Shown: positions 20,991 to 28,376, counted from the stretch's first letter. The stretch is 64,000 nucleotides of DNA from Prevotella communis (GCF_022024175.1 NZ_CP091794.1:1612001-1676000); one strand, 5' to 3'. Notes: generated by a model not told the origin, from the sequence alone. Made by a program: numbers and translations.

Positions 20991-21004
20991 AGGTACCAGT
21001 CCCC
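20991..21004 (+). repeat. GGTACCAGTCCCC-type dispersed motif, copy 3
   Basis: AGGTACCAGTCCCC, identical over 14 bp to the copy at 9723. It lies between the hydrolase promoter and the end of the MBL-fold gene. Confidence 0.5.
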
Positions 21005-21032
21005 TGGCAACCCCTGTATTTTTCTCAATCAT

Positions 21033-21785
21033 TCAGATATCTATAGTTTCTCCCTCTTTCTTGATTTCCCAGAAGGAGATGCCTTTTTCATCTGTGAACT
21101 CTTTCATGCGCCAAGCGGATTCAAAGCCGCTGGACACGAAATGCATAGGCACAAAGAGACCAACCTTGAAGCGCTCTATGAACTGTCGGCCTCCAAGGGT
21201 ATAGCCGTTGCCGATGCGCCCATCAACTGGGAACATCACCACATCAAAACTATCGGTAATCTTGCGGATATCCTTCAGCTCGCCCAAGTATTGCTTTTCA
21301 TGGGCTATGGGGTCAATCTCTTCGTCAAACTCCTCACTATAGATGGTCTCGCCAGCCACGGCTTCTGGCAGGAACCGCGCATACCAGTTGTTCAAGTCGC
21401 CGGCATGGAAGATACTTTTCCCCTCTGTCTCTACTATCCACGAAACACCGCTGTCTGTGCTGCCTAATGCCCATACGGACAAAGTGTCGTCTGACCACGC
21501 TCCGCCCTTGGCCAACCATACGTCTGCATCTTCCTTATTGGCTCTCCGATGCTTGTAGATGTCCTTAGAAAGGATATAGGTAATGTTCTCATGTTGCTTT
21601 CGCCATTCGAAGATGGCACTATTGAAATGGTCTTCGTGGAAGTGGCTGGAGAAGACATAGACATGCTTATCCTTCTTCAGGAACGGTGGCACAATGCCAC
21701 TCAGGTCCAACCAGTAGTCGAATATCAGGATGGACTTTTCTGTTTCTAGCACAAAACCGCTATGGAAGATGTAGGTCAGCGTCAT
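21033..21785 (-). CDS. MBL-fold metallohydrolase
   Basis: 250 aa. The metallo-beta-lactamase fold is indicated by the N-terminal HSGFVLETEKSILIFDY (UlaG/YycJ-like opening), the metal motif SSHFHEDHF (HxHxDH form), GKSIFHAGDLNNW, and VPMHFVSSGF as the last metal His. It is likely cytoplasmic, as there is no signal peptide. It resembles the group of Zn-dependent hydrolases of unknown substrate near UlaG. Its start overlaps the stop of the 78-aa gene upstream by 4 bp, so the two are co-translated. Confidence 0.85.
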   Translation of the reverse strand: MTLTYIFHSGFVLETEKSILIFDYWLDLSGIVPPFLKKDKHVYVFSSHFHEDHFNSAIFEWRKQHENITYILSKDIYKHRRANKEDADVWLAKGGAWSDDTLSVWALGSTDSGVSWIVETEGKSIFHAGDLNNWYARFLPEAVAGETIYSEEFDEEIDPIAHEKQYLGELKDIRKITDSFDVVMFPVDGRIGNGYTLGGRQFIERFKVGLFVPMHFVSSGFESAWRMKEFTDEKGISFWEIKKEGETIDI

Positions 21786-22018
21786 TGTTGTAGCATTTCA
21801 CAGAGTTTATCTTCTCTGATAATTTTAGGAGCTGATTTGCCAGCCAACACCAAAACTTTCTTACCGTTGCGGTAGATATGGAGTTGGCGGGAACGGACTA
21901 CGGCCGTCAGCTCAGCATCATCCTGCATAGCTATCCAAAGAGGATGATATAAGCCATCCTCTTCAAATAGCTTCTTCTGCAGATGAGAGCACATGTTTCT
22001 CGTGTCAATGACCATCAT
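21782..22018 (-). CDS. Hypothetical 78-aa protein
   Basis: Small soluble protein (MMVIDTRNMCSHLQKKLFEE start, LHIYRNGKKVLVLAGKSAPK near the end) with no recognised family. Translational coupling (4-bp overlap) to the MBL-fold gene supports it as real. On the same strand just upstream (about 22024-22100) a short open stretch ending in GGWKYWKLWLKGKFKE stops, which may be the tail of a lost gene next to the IS element. Confidence 0.6.
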   Translation of the reverse strand: MMVIDTRNMCSHLQKKLFEEDGLYHPLWIAMQDDAELTAVVRSRQLHIYRNGKKVLVLAGKSAPKIIREDKLCEMLQQ

Positions 22019-22432
22019 TAACCTTGCTACTCCTTGAACTTACCTTTCAACCATAGTTTCCAGTATTTCCAACCTCCTGTTGTCCAGGACATCAGGGGAC
22101 AGATACTGTTTTAAAAACCAAACTTTTTGGATTAAAAGTGAGACAATTTAACAATCCTTGTCTATTGATTGCATTTACACGCAGCATTCATGCCCTGTTT
22201 TCAATGTAAATTGCGACAGGGCTCTGCTGTGATGTAAGATTCAATGCTTAGCGAGTTCCATAACAACAATCAGTGTATGGCGTTTATCGTCTGCGGCGAT
22301 GTTTTTCTGATGTTTACGGGTGCAGCCGCACTGGCTCTCCTCAGCAGTGTGCTATGTTTTATGATTATTTCTTTGTTATTTAAAAGGATTTGATTAACTT
22401 TGCAGCCATCAAGGGAAGACTGCGTTCTGCGG
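22019..22432. other. Gap between the 78-aa gene and the IS110 transposase
   Basis: No convincing gene. It holds a diverged GGGGAC-type motif (22094-22107), a hairpin GCCCTGT/ACAGGGC (22192-22222) and a strong plus-strand promoter (22372-22402). The downstream end of the IS element must lie here, but its boundary cannot be fixed by eye. Confidence 0.55.
22372..22402 (+). promoter_or_regulatory. Promoter antisense to the IS110 transposase
   Basis: TTTG (22372-22375), 19 bp, TAACTTTG (22395-22402) is a perfect Bacteroidetes promoter on the plus strand. It points into the 3' end of the minus-strand transposase, whose stop is 30 bp on. It could make antisense RNA, or be left over from the target site. 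Confidence 0.7.
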
Positions 22433-23545
22433 CTATTCTTCAGCCAATGTTCCAACATCTATCCCGTGAGGCTGGCCTTCAGTGGTTTCAGCCTCTTTCT
22501 TTTGCCTATTACATGCAGGCTTGTCACGTGTCGGGTCATACTTCTCTCCACTTTTCCAAAGGCTGTATATGAGCAGTAGTAGCTTGCGCATAGTGGCTGT
22601 TACTCCAATCATTTTCGACTGTGTATTCCTGTCACATAGGCGCCCATAGAAATCTTTCATCTGAGGATTACACTGAGTGCTGACAATGGCAGGAAAATAG
22701 AGTGCCGTTCTGATGTGTACGTTGCCCTGCTTTGAGATGTGGCGCTTAGGGTCAACAGGTCCTGACTGATGTGCAGGAACGTCAAGCCCTGCATATCTGG
22801 CTAACTGCTTACGATTTGTTATCAACGCAAAGCCATTAGTCTCTGCAACCACGGCAACTACAGTCATAAACCCTATGCCGTTGATGGTTGTGATACGGTC
22901 AATACGCTCTGACAGTCCGGGCTCCTGCTTGATCTTCTCGCGGATGGCCTTCTGATTACTGTCCAGCTGTTTGTCTATCTCGTTGATAAGTTTGTTATAG
23001 TGCTTGACGATGCTCTTCTCCGCTATCTCGCTGTGTGCGAGTGCCTCCAGATGGTTCCTCAACTGTGTCTTGACCTTGTTGATGTCGGCCACGAAACGCG
23101 TCATCTGTCGCAGTTCCCTATAGATAGGAGATGGCGGTGCCCAAGGTTTGAGGCGCTTGTCCAAGCACCCAAGCATCCCAAGAGTATAGGCATCCATGTC
23201 ATCGGTCTTTGTAAGGATGCCTTCGTACTTAGCAAACTCACGGGCCTTATTAGGCAACACAACACAGACGTCCAGGCCGAGTTTACTCAGATGAGCTGCC
23301 AGCTGCTCATAATAGACACCAGTGGGTTCCATCACATAGCGCAAAGGATAGCCCTTCAGAGCCTCCTTACGACTCCATTTGACGAACTGGTTGAAACCAG
23401 TCTTGTCGTTGTTAAACACTACAGGGTCGGTAGAGCATCCCTGATCGAACTCATACATACACAGGCAGGCCGTGAACGTACCCTTTGCAATGTCGATTCC
23501 CACGCACTGCATAAACCACTTGCCAGGTTCGAAATTCGGTTTCAT
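22433..23545 (-). mobile_element. IS110-family transposase (DEDD)
   Basis: 370 aa, full length for the family. The N-terminal RuvC-like DEDD domain has VGIDIAKGTFTA (first Asp), VMEPTGVYYEQLA (Glu) and TKTDDMDAYTLG (Asp pair). The C-terminal transposase_20 domain has TTINGIGFMTVVAVVAE, then RYAGLDVPAHQSGPV with the expected catalytic Ser, and KQGNVHIRTALYF. IS110 elements use a structured bridge RNA from a non-coding end to choose donor and target. The frame has no stops or shifts, so the enzyme may be active. No other copy lies in the window. The element's exact ends were not determined. Confidence 0.93.
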
Positions 23546-23928
23546 ACGGTTTGAATTTTAAGTTAATAATGTTGATGATTATAGCCTCAAATCCTCACCG
23601 CCTTTCCTCTTGTATATACTCTGAATCATCCCCTGCCATACCTGAGCGATGTCCTCTGATACTTCGTCCTGGCTCCAAAGATCTGAAAAATGAGGGTGGA
23701 AGCTTATTCTGTCCCACGATATAGTCTCTACTTATCTAGGCGAGTGTCTTCTCACCCTCAACGGCATAAATCTCTAGCAAAGCTACAAAACTTAAACCGT
23801 ATTGCATCCATCTGCAAGAATTATTTCATGAAAATGGAACAATCTCTATAATCGGATGCAAAGGTAAGAGACGAGTGTCTTGCTCCTGATGACCTTTATA
23901 TAATCTTATCAATAATGAGAAGGTCGTT
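23546..23928. other. Non-coding flank upstream of the IS110 transposase
   Basis: About 280-380 bp before the transposase start (minus strand), the usual place for an IS110-group bridge RNA. TGAGGGTG (23691-23698) pairs with CACCCTCA (23753-23760) around a 54-nt loop. Against a pure RNA reading, the minus strand also has a 50-codon open stretch, starting after a stop near 23735 and ending LYKR-like (IYKRKGGEDLRL), which could be a gene remnant. No fold was calculated. Confidence 0.45.
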
Positions 23929-24336
23929 TCAGAAACATGCTGCCAGCATTTCTTTGCCCAACTTATGGATGTGGGCGAGGATGGCACTCTCACGTTCGGC
24001 AGAAGGCTTTTTGAAACCATTGATGTAATTACGTAACAGGGTGGCATTCATGCCCAGGGAACGGGCAAACTCGGCCACATTGATTTCCTTATGGGTAAGG
24101 AAGAATCGTTGCAGGGGCGTTGGCTCGTTATCGTCATAAGCGAAACTCTCGAAACTGATGTCTTCGTCAAGTCCACGCCAATGGATACCGTCGAAACCAA
24201 AAGTGTAGGCTGCCCTTTCTTCGTCGGTAGCCGTTCGCAACTTAGGATACCAGAGGAGCGACTGGCTGTACTCATGTCCTTCCTCGTCACGGCCGTAAAT
24301 GTGTTCGGCATCGAACCAAATCTCCTTAATCTTCAT
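23929..24336 (-). CDS. DUF2442 plus HTH protein (likely antitoxin)
   Basis: 135 aa in two parts. Residues 1-80 match the DUF2442 pattern (YSQSLLWYPKLRTAT, then FGFDGIHWRGLDEDISFESF). Residues about 82-128 are a helix-turn-helix (NVAEFARSLGMNATLLRNYI, then NGFKKPSAE). It starts 14 bp after the DUF4160 gene on the same strand. DUF4160-DUF2442 pairs recur in bacterial genomes and are thought to be toxin-antitoxin-like; the HTH would give DNA binding and autoregulation. Function is inferred from the pairing only. Confidence 0.75.
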   Translation of the reverse strand: MKIKEIWFDAEHIYGRDEEGHEYSQSLLWYPKLRTATDEERAAYTFGFDGIHWRGLDEDISFESFAYDDNEPTPLQRFFLTHKEINVAEFARSLGMNATLLRNYINGFKKPSAERESAILAHIHKLGKEMLAACF

Positions 24337-24350
24337 AGGCTTGTCCTCCT

Positions 24351-24590
24351 TTATTTATTGAAATGTTCGTTCCAACGTTTGATTATGATGTCAGCATTCT
24401 CGTCAATCACAGTTTTGATTTTGCGAAAATCGTTCGATTTGATGCCCTGCTTCTCGGTAAGAACAAATTCCGTGCCGTTCCACTCGAATTTGGCCATACC
24501 TCCATTGCCCTCTACGTGGATGTGCAGCGGCTCATGTTCCTTACTGTAGAAGAAAAACGAGAATCCAAAGAATCTGAATACTTCAGGCAT
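24351..24590 (-). CDS. DUF4160 protein
   Basis: 79 aa with the DUF4160 signature: FFGFSFFFYSKEHEPLHIHV near the start, a central AKFEWNGTEF strand and a C-terminal helix ending RWNEHFNK. The EHEPLHIHV motif is the conserved core. It is the first gene of a two-gene unit with the DUF2442-HTH gene. TATCTTTG on the minus strand, about 30 bp before the start, is a good -7 box. It is the possible toxin or effector half of the pair; no activity is established here. Confidence 0.8.
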   Translation of the reverse strand: MPEVFRFFGFSFFFYSKEHEPLHIHVEGNGGMAKFEWNGTEFVLTEKQGIKSNDFRKIKTVIDENADIIIKRWNEHFNK

Positions 24591-24731
24591 ATTTCCTTTG
24601 TTTTTTTATTCTTTCGCAAAGATAGGAATTATTTTTGATACCACGAGCGTTTTGGCTAATTTTTTGCTATGATTTAACAATTCAACGATCATGAGAAGGG
24701 AACCAATGTACTGATTCATTGCTTCATTACT

Positions 24732-24819
24732 CTATGGTTTTTAAGTTGTTAACCTATGGTTTACGATGTGTTAACCTATGGTTTACGATGTATAAGTCTG
24801 TGGTTTACTAAAAGGATCT
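24732..24819. repeat. 22-bp tandem array, four units
   Basis: Units start at 24732, 24754, 24776 and 24798, exactly 22 bp apart. The core is CTATGGTTTACGATG, with the first and last units diverged. No spacers are present, so it is not CRISPR. The spacing is about two DNA turns. Confidence 0.85.
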
Positions 24820-25075
24820 GTTCCTAATGAACATTGTCTGGCTTGTATTTCTTCTGTATAGGCTATGCGAATCAGATTCTGATGCAATGAAATTCATGTC
24901 ACAACTTTTTTGTGTTTTCACTAATTCAGCTTCTAGCCTGCAGAGAGTGACAAGGTTTTCTGTACGATGTAAACGATGTTGACAAGCAATTCAGTTTAAC
25001 CCGGTGAAAACTGTCAAGTGAGTTTAGGAAAAGGCACAAATTCAGCTTCTAGCCTGCTCTTAGGCAGCAATCACT

Positions 25076-25119
25076 CTGCTCCTAGGCTGCTCCTAGGCTG
25101 CTCCTAGGCTGCTCCGTGG
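25076..25119. repeat. 11-bp tandem array A (CTGCTCCTAGG)
   Basis: Four units at 25076, 25087, 25098 and 25109, the first three exact and the fourth CTGCTCCGTGG. Confidence 0.9.
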
Positions 25120-25135
25120 AGCACTCACGAAGCAG

Positions 25136-25212
25136 GCTAGAGTATGGTTAGAGTATGGCTAGAAGCAGGCTAGAGTATGGCTAGATTATGGCTAGAGTAT
25201 GGCTAAAGCGAT
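25136..25212. repeat. 11-bp tandem array B (GCTAGAGTATG)
   Basis: Seven 11-bp units in register from 25136, differing at one to five positions. It sits 16 bp after array A. Arrays A and B share the period but not the sequence, and A's CCTAG core is complementary to part of B's flank. Confidence 0.88.
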
Positions 25213-25340
25213 GGAAAAGGTCTGATGTCTGAGGGCTGAGGGCGGATGATGTAAGATGGAAGATGTAAGAGGGAAGAGGGCGGAAGATGGCTGAGGGCTG
25301 AGGGATGATGGAAGATTTTCAAAAAAAGTTTCGTAAATAT

Positions 25341-25390
25341 TTTGGTGTGTAACTAAAATTAGTTACTTTTGCGTCTACCTATTTAGACGC
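25341..25390 (+). promoter_or_regulatory. HicB promoter with overlapping operator-like palindrome
   Basis: TTTG (25341-25344), 19 bp, TACTTTTG (25364-25371) is a perfect promoter. GCGTCTA and TAGACGC (25371-25377, 25384-25390) form an inverted repeat over the start site. Such a site is suited to a ribbon-helix-helix repressor, so autoregulation by the HicB protein is likely. Confidence 0.75.
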
Positions 25391-25423
25391 AAACGGATAT
25401 TTAAAGAAAAAGGAGGAATAATT

Positions 25424-25765
25424 ATGGGATTTCTGAAGTACAAAGGTTACACGGGAAGTGTGGAGTATAGTGAAGAAGATAATTGTCTGTTTGGGAAAGT
25501 GCAAGGCATGAGCAAGCATACGATTACTTATGAAGGACAAACACTGAATGAGCTGAGACAGGACTTTGAGGGTGCTGTTGAGGATTATTTGGCTTCTTGC
25601 GCTGAACGTGGAGTAGAACCATGTAAGCCGTATAGCGGAACGTTTAATGTAAGGGTCTCTCCCGAAATCCATAGTGCGATTGCTGCTATGGCTCAGCAGG
25701 CTGGGGTTACAATTAATGCATTTGTACGCCAGGTTTTGGCCAAAGAGGCGAAATTGGCGTATTAA
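25424..25765 (+). CDS. HicB-family antitoxin-like protein, no HicA partner
   Basis: 113 aa. The N-terminal HicB fold (YKGYTGSVEYSEEDNCLFGK, then LNELRQDFEGAVEDYLASC) is a degraded RNase-H-like domain. The C-terminal ribbon-helix-helix (FNVRVSPEIHSAIAAMAQQA, then FVRQVLAKE) binds DNA. AGGAGG lies 7 nt before the ATG. HicB normally pairs with the small toxin HicA, but there is no such frame on either side, only degenerate repeats. It is therefore an orphan repressor or a remnant of a two-gene unit. Confidence 0.85.
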   Translation: MGFLKYKGYTGSVEYSEEDNCLFGKVQGMSKHTITYEGQTLNELRQDFEGAVEDYLASCAERGVEPCKPYSGTFNVRVSPEIHSAIAAMAQQAGVTINAFVRQVLAKEAKLAY

Positions 25766-25870
25766 GGCTGAGGGCTGATGGCGGGAGATGTAAGAGGGAA
25801 GATGTAAGATGTCTGATGTCTGATGTCTGATGTCTGAAGGCTGAATGCTGAGGGCTGAGGGAAAATGAAG
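25766..25870. repeat. Degenerate purine-rich repeats after hicB
   Basis: GGCTGAGGGCTGATGG, GATGTAAGAGGGAAGATG and four GTCTGAT units. The same word set occurs before the HicB gene (about 25216-25315), so the gene is bracketed by related low-complexity sequence. Confidence 0.75.
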
Positions 25871-25953
25871 TTGCTTCTAAAAAAATACAACAAGAATCAT
25901 TGGAATTGATAGAAAAGTATTACTTTTGTAGCAGATTATATAATTTTTACCTT

Positions 25954-27015
25954 ATGAAAGCAGTTTATTACGATTTTCGACAGTTATTTTGCGTCGTCAT
26001 TCTTTCGCTAGTTTCATTGTCTGTCTATAGCCAGAGTGAGATTAGTTTTACGAACAAGGCTGTGTTCTCGAAAACAGGGAACATGAATGTCACAAGATTA
26101 ATCACCTTGCTTCCTGCACCTGTTACAAATGAGTATCAGGAGATTAGTATGTTGGAATCAAACTGTGGTACGTTTATTGATGCTAACGCCACTAATAAGG
26201 TGTTGTTCTACGATGGCACTTTTGAAGGCAAAAGTCTTAGTGTTTATGAGTCATTCAAATACAAGACAAAAACGGTACAGATAGATTTCAATGACAAGTC
26301 GAAAAAGAATATATGTACTGATGTAGATCCGGATGAATATCTCGATAGTGATGGCTACTATATTGATCTTGATAACAATACCATCAAGCAAATTGGGGAT
26401 CAATTGTGGGGTCAGTCCTCTGACATCCTGGACTATGCGAAGCGCTGTTATGAATATGTGGCCGAAAACTATAGCTATATCAATGGCAGCTGGCGTACAC
26501 TTGCTGAAATCCTTCGGGCAGGAGGAGGTGAATGTGGAGACTTTTCGACATTGTTTGTCAATCTGATGAGATATAAGGGGATTCCCGCCCGTCATAATAT
26601 GGGTGTATGGGTGAATGGTGGCTATCATGTGTGGCCAGACTTCTATCATGAAGATTATGGATGGATTCCTACAGACCCGACATTCAAGAATTCCAACCCT
26701 AATGGAGATTATTTTGGAAGATATGACGGAAATCTGATTATTCTAAGTCAGGGAATGACTCAATTTTCCAGGGCTGGTATTAATTTGTGGGATAAACCAT
26801 TGCAGTCCTTCTATTACTGGTATTGGTACAATGAGGGCTCTGGAAACATTACTGCTGAACATAAAACAAGCAAAGACTATCAGGTTAATGAAATTGATAA
26901 CGTGGAGATATGTGAAAGGAAAACGGAACCAGTCTATAATCTGATGGGGATAAGACAAAAAGGACTTAGCCGCGGTATAAATATAGTGAATGGTAAGAAA
27001 GTGCTTATGAAATAA
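25954..27015 (+). CDS. Exported transglutaminase-like protein with C-terminal tail
   Basis: 353 aa from the ATG at 25954, chosen because it gives a proper signal peptide (LFCVVILSLVSLSVYSQ). Residues about 190-290 carry a transglutaminase-like cysteine protease core: Cys in AGGGECGDFSTLFV, His in GGYHVWPDFYHED, Asp in PTDPTFKN. The C-terminus (YNLMGIRQKGLSRGINIV, then NGKKVLMK) is the same type of short tail as on the large surface proteins, so it is probably exported by the same route. TACTTTTG at 25921-25928 is the likely -7 box. The family cleaves or links peptides; the target is unknown. Confidence 0.85.
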   Translation: MKAVYYDFRQLFCVVILSLVSLSVYSQSEISFTNKAVFSKTGNMNVTRLITLLPAPVTNEYQEISMLESNCGTFIDANATNKVLFYDGTFEGKSLSVYESFKYKTKTVQIDFNDKSKKNICTDVDPDEYLDSDGYYIDLDNNTIKQIGDQLWGQSSDILDYAKRCYEYVAENYSYINGSWRTLAEILRAGGGECGDFSTLFVNLMRYKGIPARHNMGVWVNGGYHVWPDFYHEDYGWIPTDPTFKNSNPNGDYFGRYDGNLIILSQGMTQFSRAGINLWDKPLQSFYYWYWYNEGSGNITAEHKTSKDYQVNEIDNVEICERKTEPVYNLMGIRQKGLSRGINIVNGKKVLMK

Positions 27016-27048
27016 CTTCGTAAATTCAAAGGCTTGGGGACAAAAAAA

Positions 27049-27118
27049 GAGCCTTCACCGAAACTGCATGACAAACAGATGATTGCAGCGATGGTGAAGG
27101 CTCATTTTATATAATCGT
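27049..27118 (+). terminator. Terminator after the transglutaminase gene
   Basis: Arms GAGCCTTCACC (27049-27059) and GGTGAAGGCTC (27093-27103) are perfect, with a 33-nt loop, then T-rich sequence including TTTTTTTT at about 27117. Confidence 0.75.
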
Positions 27119-27124
27119 TTTTTT

Positions 27125-27181
27125 TATTCGTACATCTTGGCTTTCTGCTCCTTGATGGCCTCGTCGTAGATATAGTCATCA
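27125..27181 (-). pseudogene. 57-bp exact copy of the ABC-F gene 3' end
   Basis: All 57 bases match 30088-30144, the last 18 codons plus stop of the ABC-F gene (reads [18 protein letters not shown] then stop on the minus strand). Sequence on both sides differs. It is a relic or a transferred 3' end placed directly after the transglutaminase terminator. Confidence 0.95.
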
Positions 27182-27268
27182 ATTTTCTTGCAATTTCGCT
27201 GCAAAAGTACGAAAAATCGGGCAGAATTATGTATTTTTGCCCCAGCAAAACCGATTTTCAGTAAAGAA

Positions 27269-27562
27269 ATGGCTTGGAAACTCAAATATCGCTGTAGCCA
27301 GTGTGGCTACGAAGCCGAGGTGTACGAAGGCAGAGGACTCTTCCGCCAAGAGATACGTGCCGTGTCGTGTCCCGACTGCAAGAGCATCCAGAACATTGTG
27401 GTGGGCGGTATCATTGCAGACGTGGCACCCTCGTACAGAAGCGAGGTCGGCAGGCTCTGTTTACAGTGCGGCAGCGATAATATCCGACTATGGGATGGGC
27501 ATACTTGTCCTAAGTGCCAGGGTGAAATGCATCAGACCGGAGAAAAAGAGTTTTGGACCTAA
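27269..27562 (+). CDS. Small two-zinc-ribbon protein
   Basis: 97 aa with four CxxC knuckles: CSQC, CPDC, CLQC and CPKC, enough for two zinc ribbons. The first ribbon opens KYRCSQCGYEAEVYEG. The ATG at 27269 was chosen because the upstream part of the frame lacks family-like sequence and overlaps the likely -7 box (TATTTTTG, about 27232-27239). It is soluble with no other domain, and a nucleic-acid or protein-binding adaptor role is possible. Function unknown. Confidence 0.7.
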   Translation: MAWKLKYRCSQCGYEAEVYEGRGLFRQEIRAVSCPDCKSIQNIVVGGIIADVAPSYRSEVGRLCLQCGSDNIRLWDGHTCPKCQGEMHQTGEKEFWT

Positions 27563-27876
27563 AGAACTGACAGAATTTCTTTCCAATGTTTAAGGGAGTT
27601 TTAAGGAATGTCAGTCATGTTTAATTGAGTTTAAGGAATTGTCAGCATCGTTTAATCGAGTTTAAAATCCTTGCCATCTTGACAAGATTACGAGCGCTTT
27701 TATTCTTGGGCATGTACTTTGCTTATTTGTAGGTGAAAGCCGGAGCGAAAGGCCACGGGTAGGCGAGCTTGCTCGGGAATGAGCCGAGGCGATCAAGATT
27801 TAGAGCCCCTTGATAAGGGGCGGCTATAATGCAGGGATTGTTAAACTTTTAAACTTATAAATAGGAGGTATTGATT
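27563..27876 (+). promoter_or_regulatory. Repeat-rich leader region of hsp20
   Basis: Three degenerate direct repeats of about 31 bp start at 27586, 27617 and 27647 (core TGTTTAAnnGAGTTTAAGGA). Structured GC-rich sequence follows: CGAGCTTGCTCG (about 27762) and GCCCCTT-GAT-AAGGGGC (27805-27821). AGGAGGT at 27864 is an unusually good ribosome-binding site for this phylum. The repeats could be regulator sites and the hairpins a heat-responsive leader; neither is shown. Confidence 0.5.
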
Positions 27877-28299
27877 ATGTTACCAGTAATGTTTCAGAAC
27901 AGTTGGATGCCAACAGTATTTGAGGATTTCTTTAACAATGATTGGATGCCTCGTGCCAACAGTACAGCACCCGCAGTCAATGTCAAGGAGAGTGAAAAGG
28001 CCTACACCATGGAACTTGCAGCTCCAGGCATTAAGAAAGAATATTGCCGCGTAGGCATCAACGACGAGGGCAACCTCACCATCGCCATTGAGAACAAACA
28101 GGAACACAAGCATGAGGACAGTCACCGCCACTACCTGCACCGTGAGTTCAGCTACTCGAACTACGAGCAGAACTACACACTGCCTGATGATGTGGTCCGC
28201 GACAAGATTTCTGCCAAGGTAGAGGACGGCATATTGACTATCACCATGCCAAAGTCCGAGCCGAAGGAGAAAGTCACCAAGGCCATTGAGGTCTCGTAA
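27877..28299 (+). CDS. Hsp20-family small heat-shock protein
   Basis: 140 aa with an alpha-crystallin domain (residues about 32-135): YTMELAAPGIKKEYCRVGI, then YSNYEQNYTLPDDV and the family motif AKVEDGILTITMPKSE. It is an ATP-independent holdase that keeps unfolding proteins soluble for DnaK/ClpB-type systems. The start at 27877 is set by AGGAGGT 7 nt upstream; an in-frame TTG six bases earlier is less likely. It is monocistronic, with a weak terminator downstream. Confidence 0.95.
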   Translation: MLPVMFQNSWMPTVFEDFFNNDWMPRANSTAPAVNVKESEKAYTMELAAPGIKKEYCRVGINDEGNLTIAIENKQEHKHEDSHRHYLHREFSYSNYEQNYTLPDDVVRDKISAKVEDGILTITMPKSEPKEKVTKAIEVS

Positions 28300-28322
28300 A
28301 CAGTTCGTCTTGTTAAATAGTA

Positions 28323-28358
28323 AATCCCTGACTTGCTGATGCAGGCCAGGGATTCTTG
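28323..28358 (+). terminator. Terminator of hsp20
   Basis: AATCCCTG (28323-28330) pairs with CAGGGATT (28347-28354), followed by a modest CTTGTT tail. It lies between convergent genes. Confidence 0.55.
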
Positions 28359-28376
28359 TTAATATATGGAATGGCA

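Larger units (their letters stand above)
24591..25423. other. Repeat-filled gene-free stretch
   Basis: 832 bp with no supportable gene. It holds a 22-bp tandem array, two 11-bp arrays, purine-rich degenerate repeats (about 25216-25315, GGGCTGAGGG and GATGTAAGA units) and the promoter of the HicB gene. Confidence 0.8.

Noticed and set aside
20910..21467. 185-codon plus-strand frame
   Set aside because: It overlaps the MBL-fold gene, which has clear metal motifs on the minus strand; the plus frame has none.
24732..25212. Tandem arrays considered as CRISPR
   Set aside because: Units are 22 or 11 bp back to back with no unique spacers, and no cas genes are in the window.
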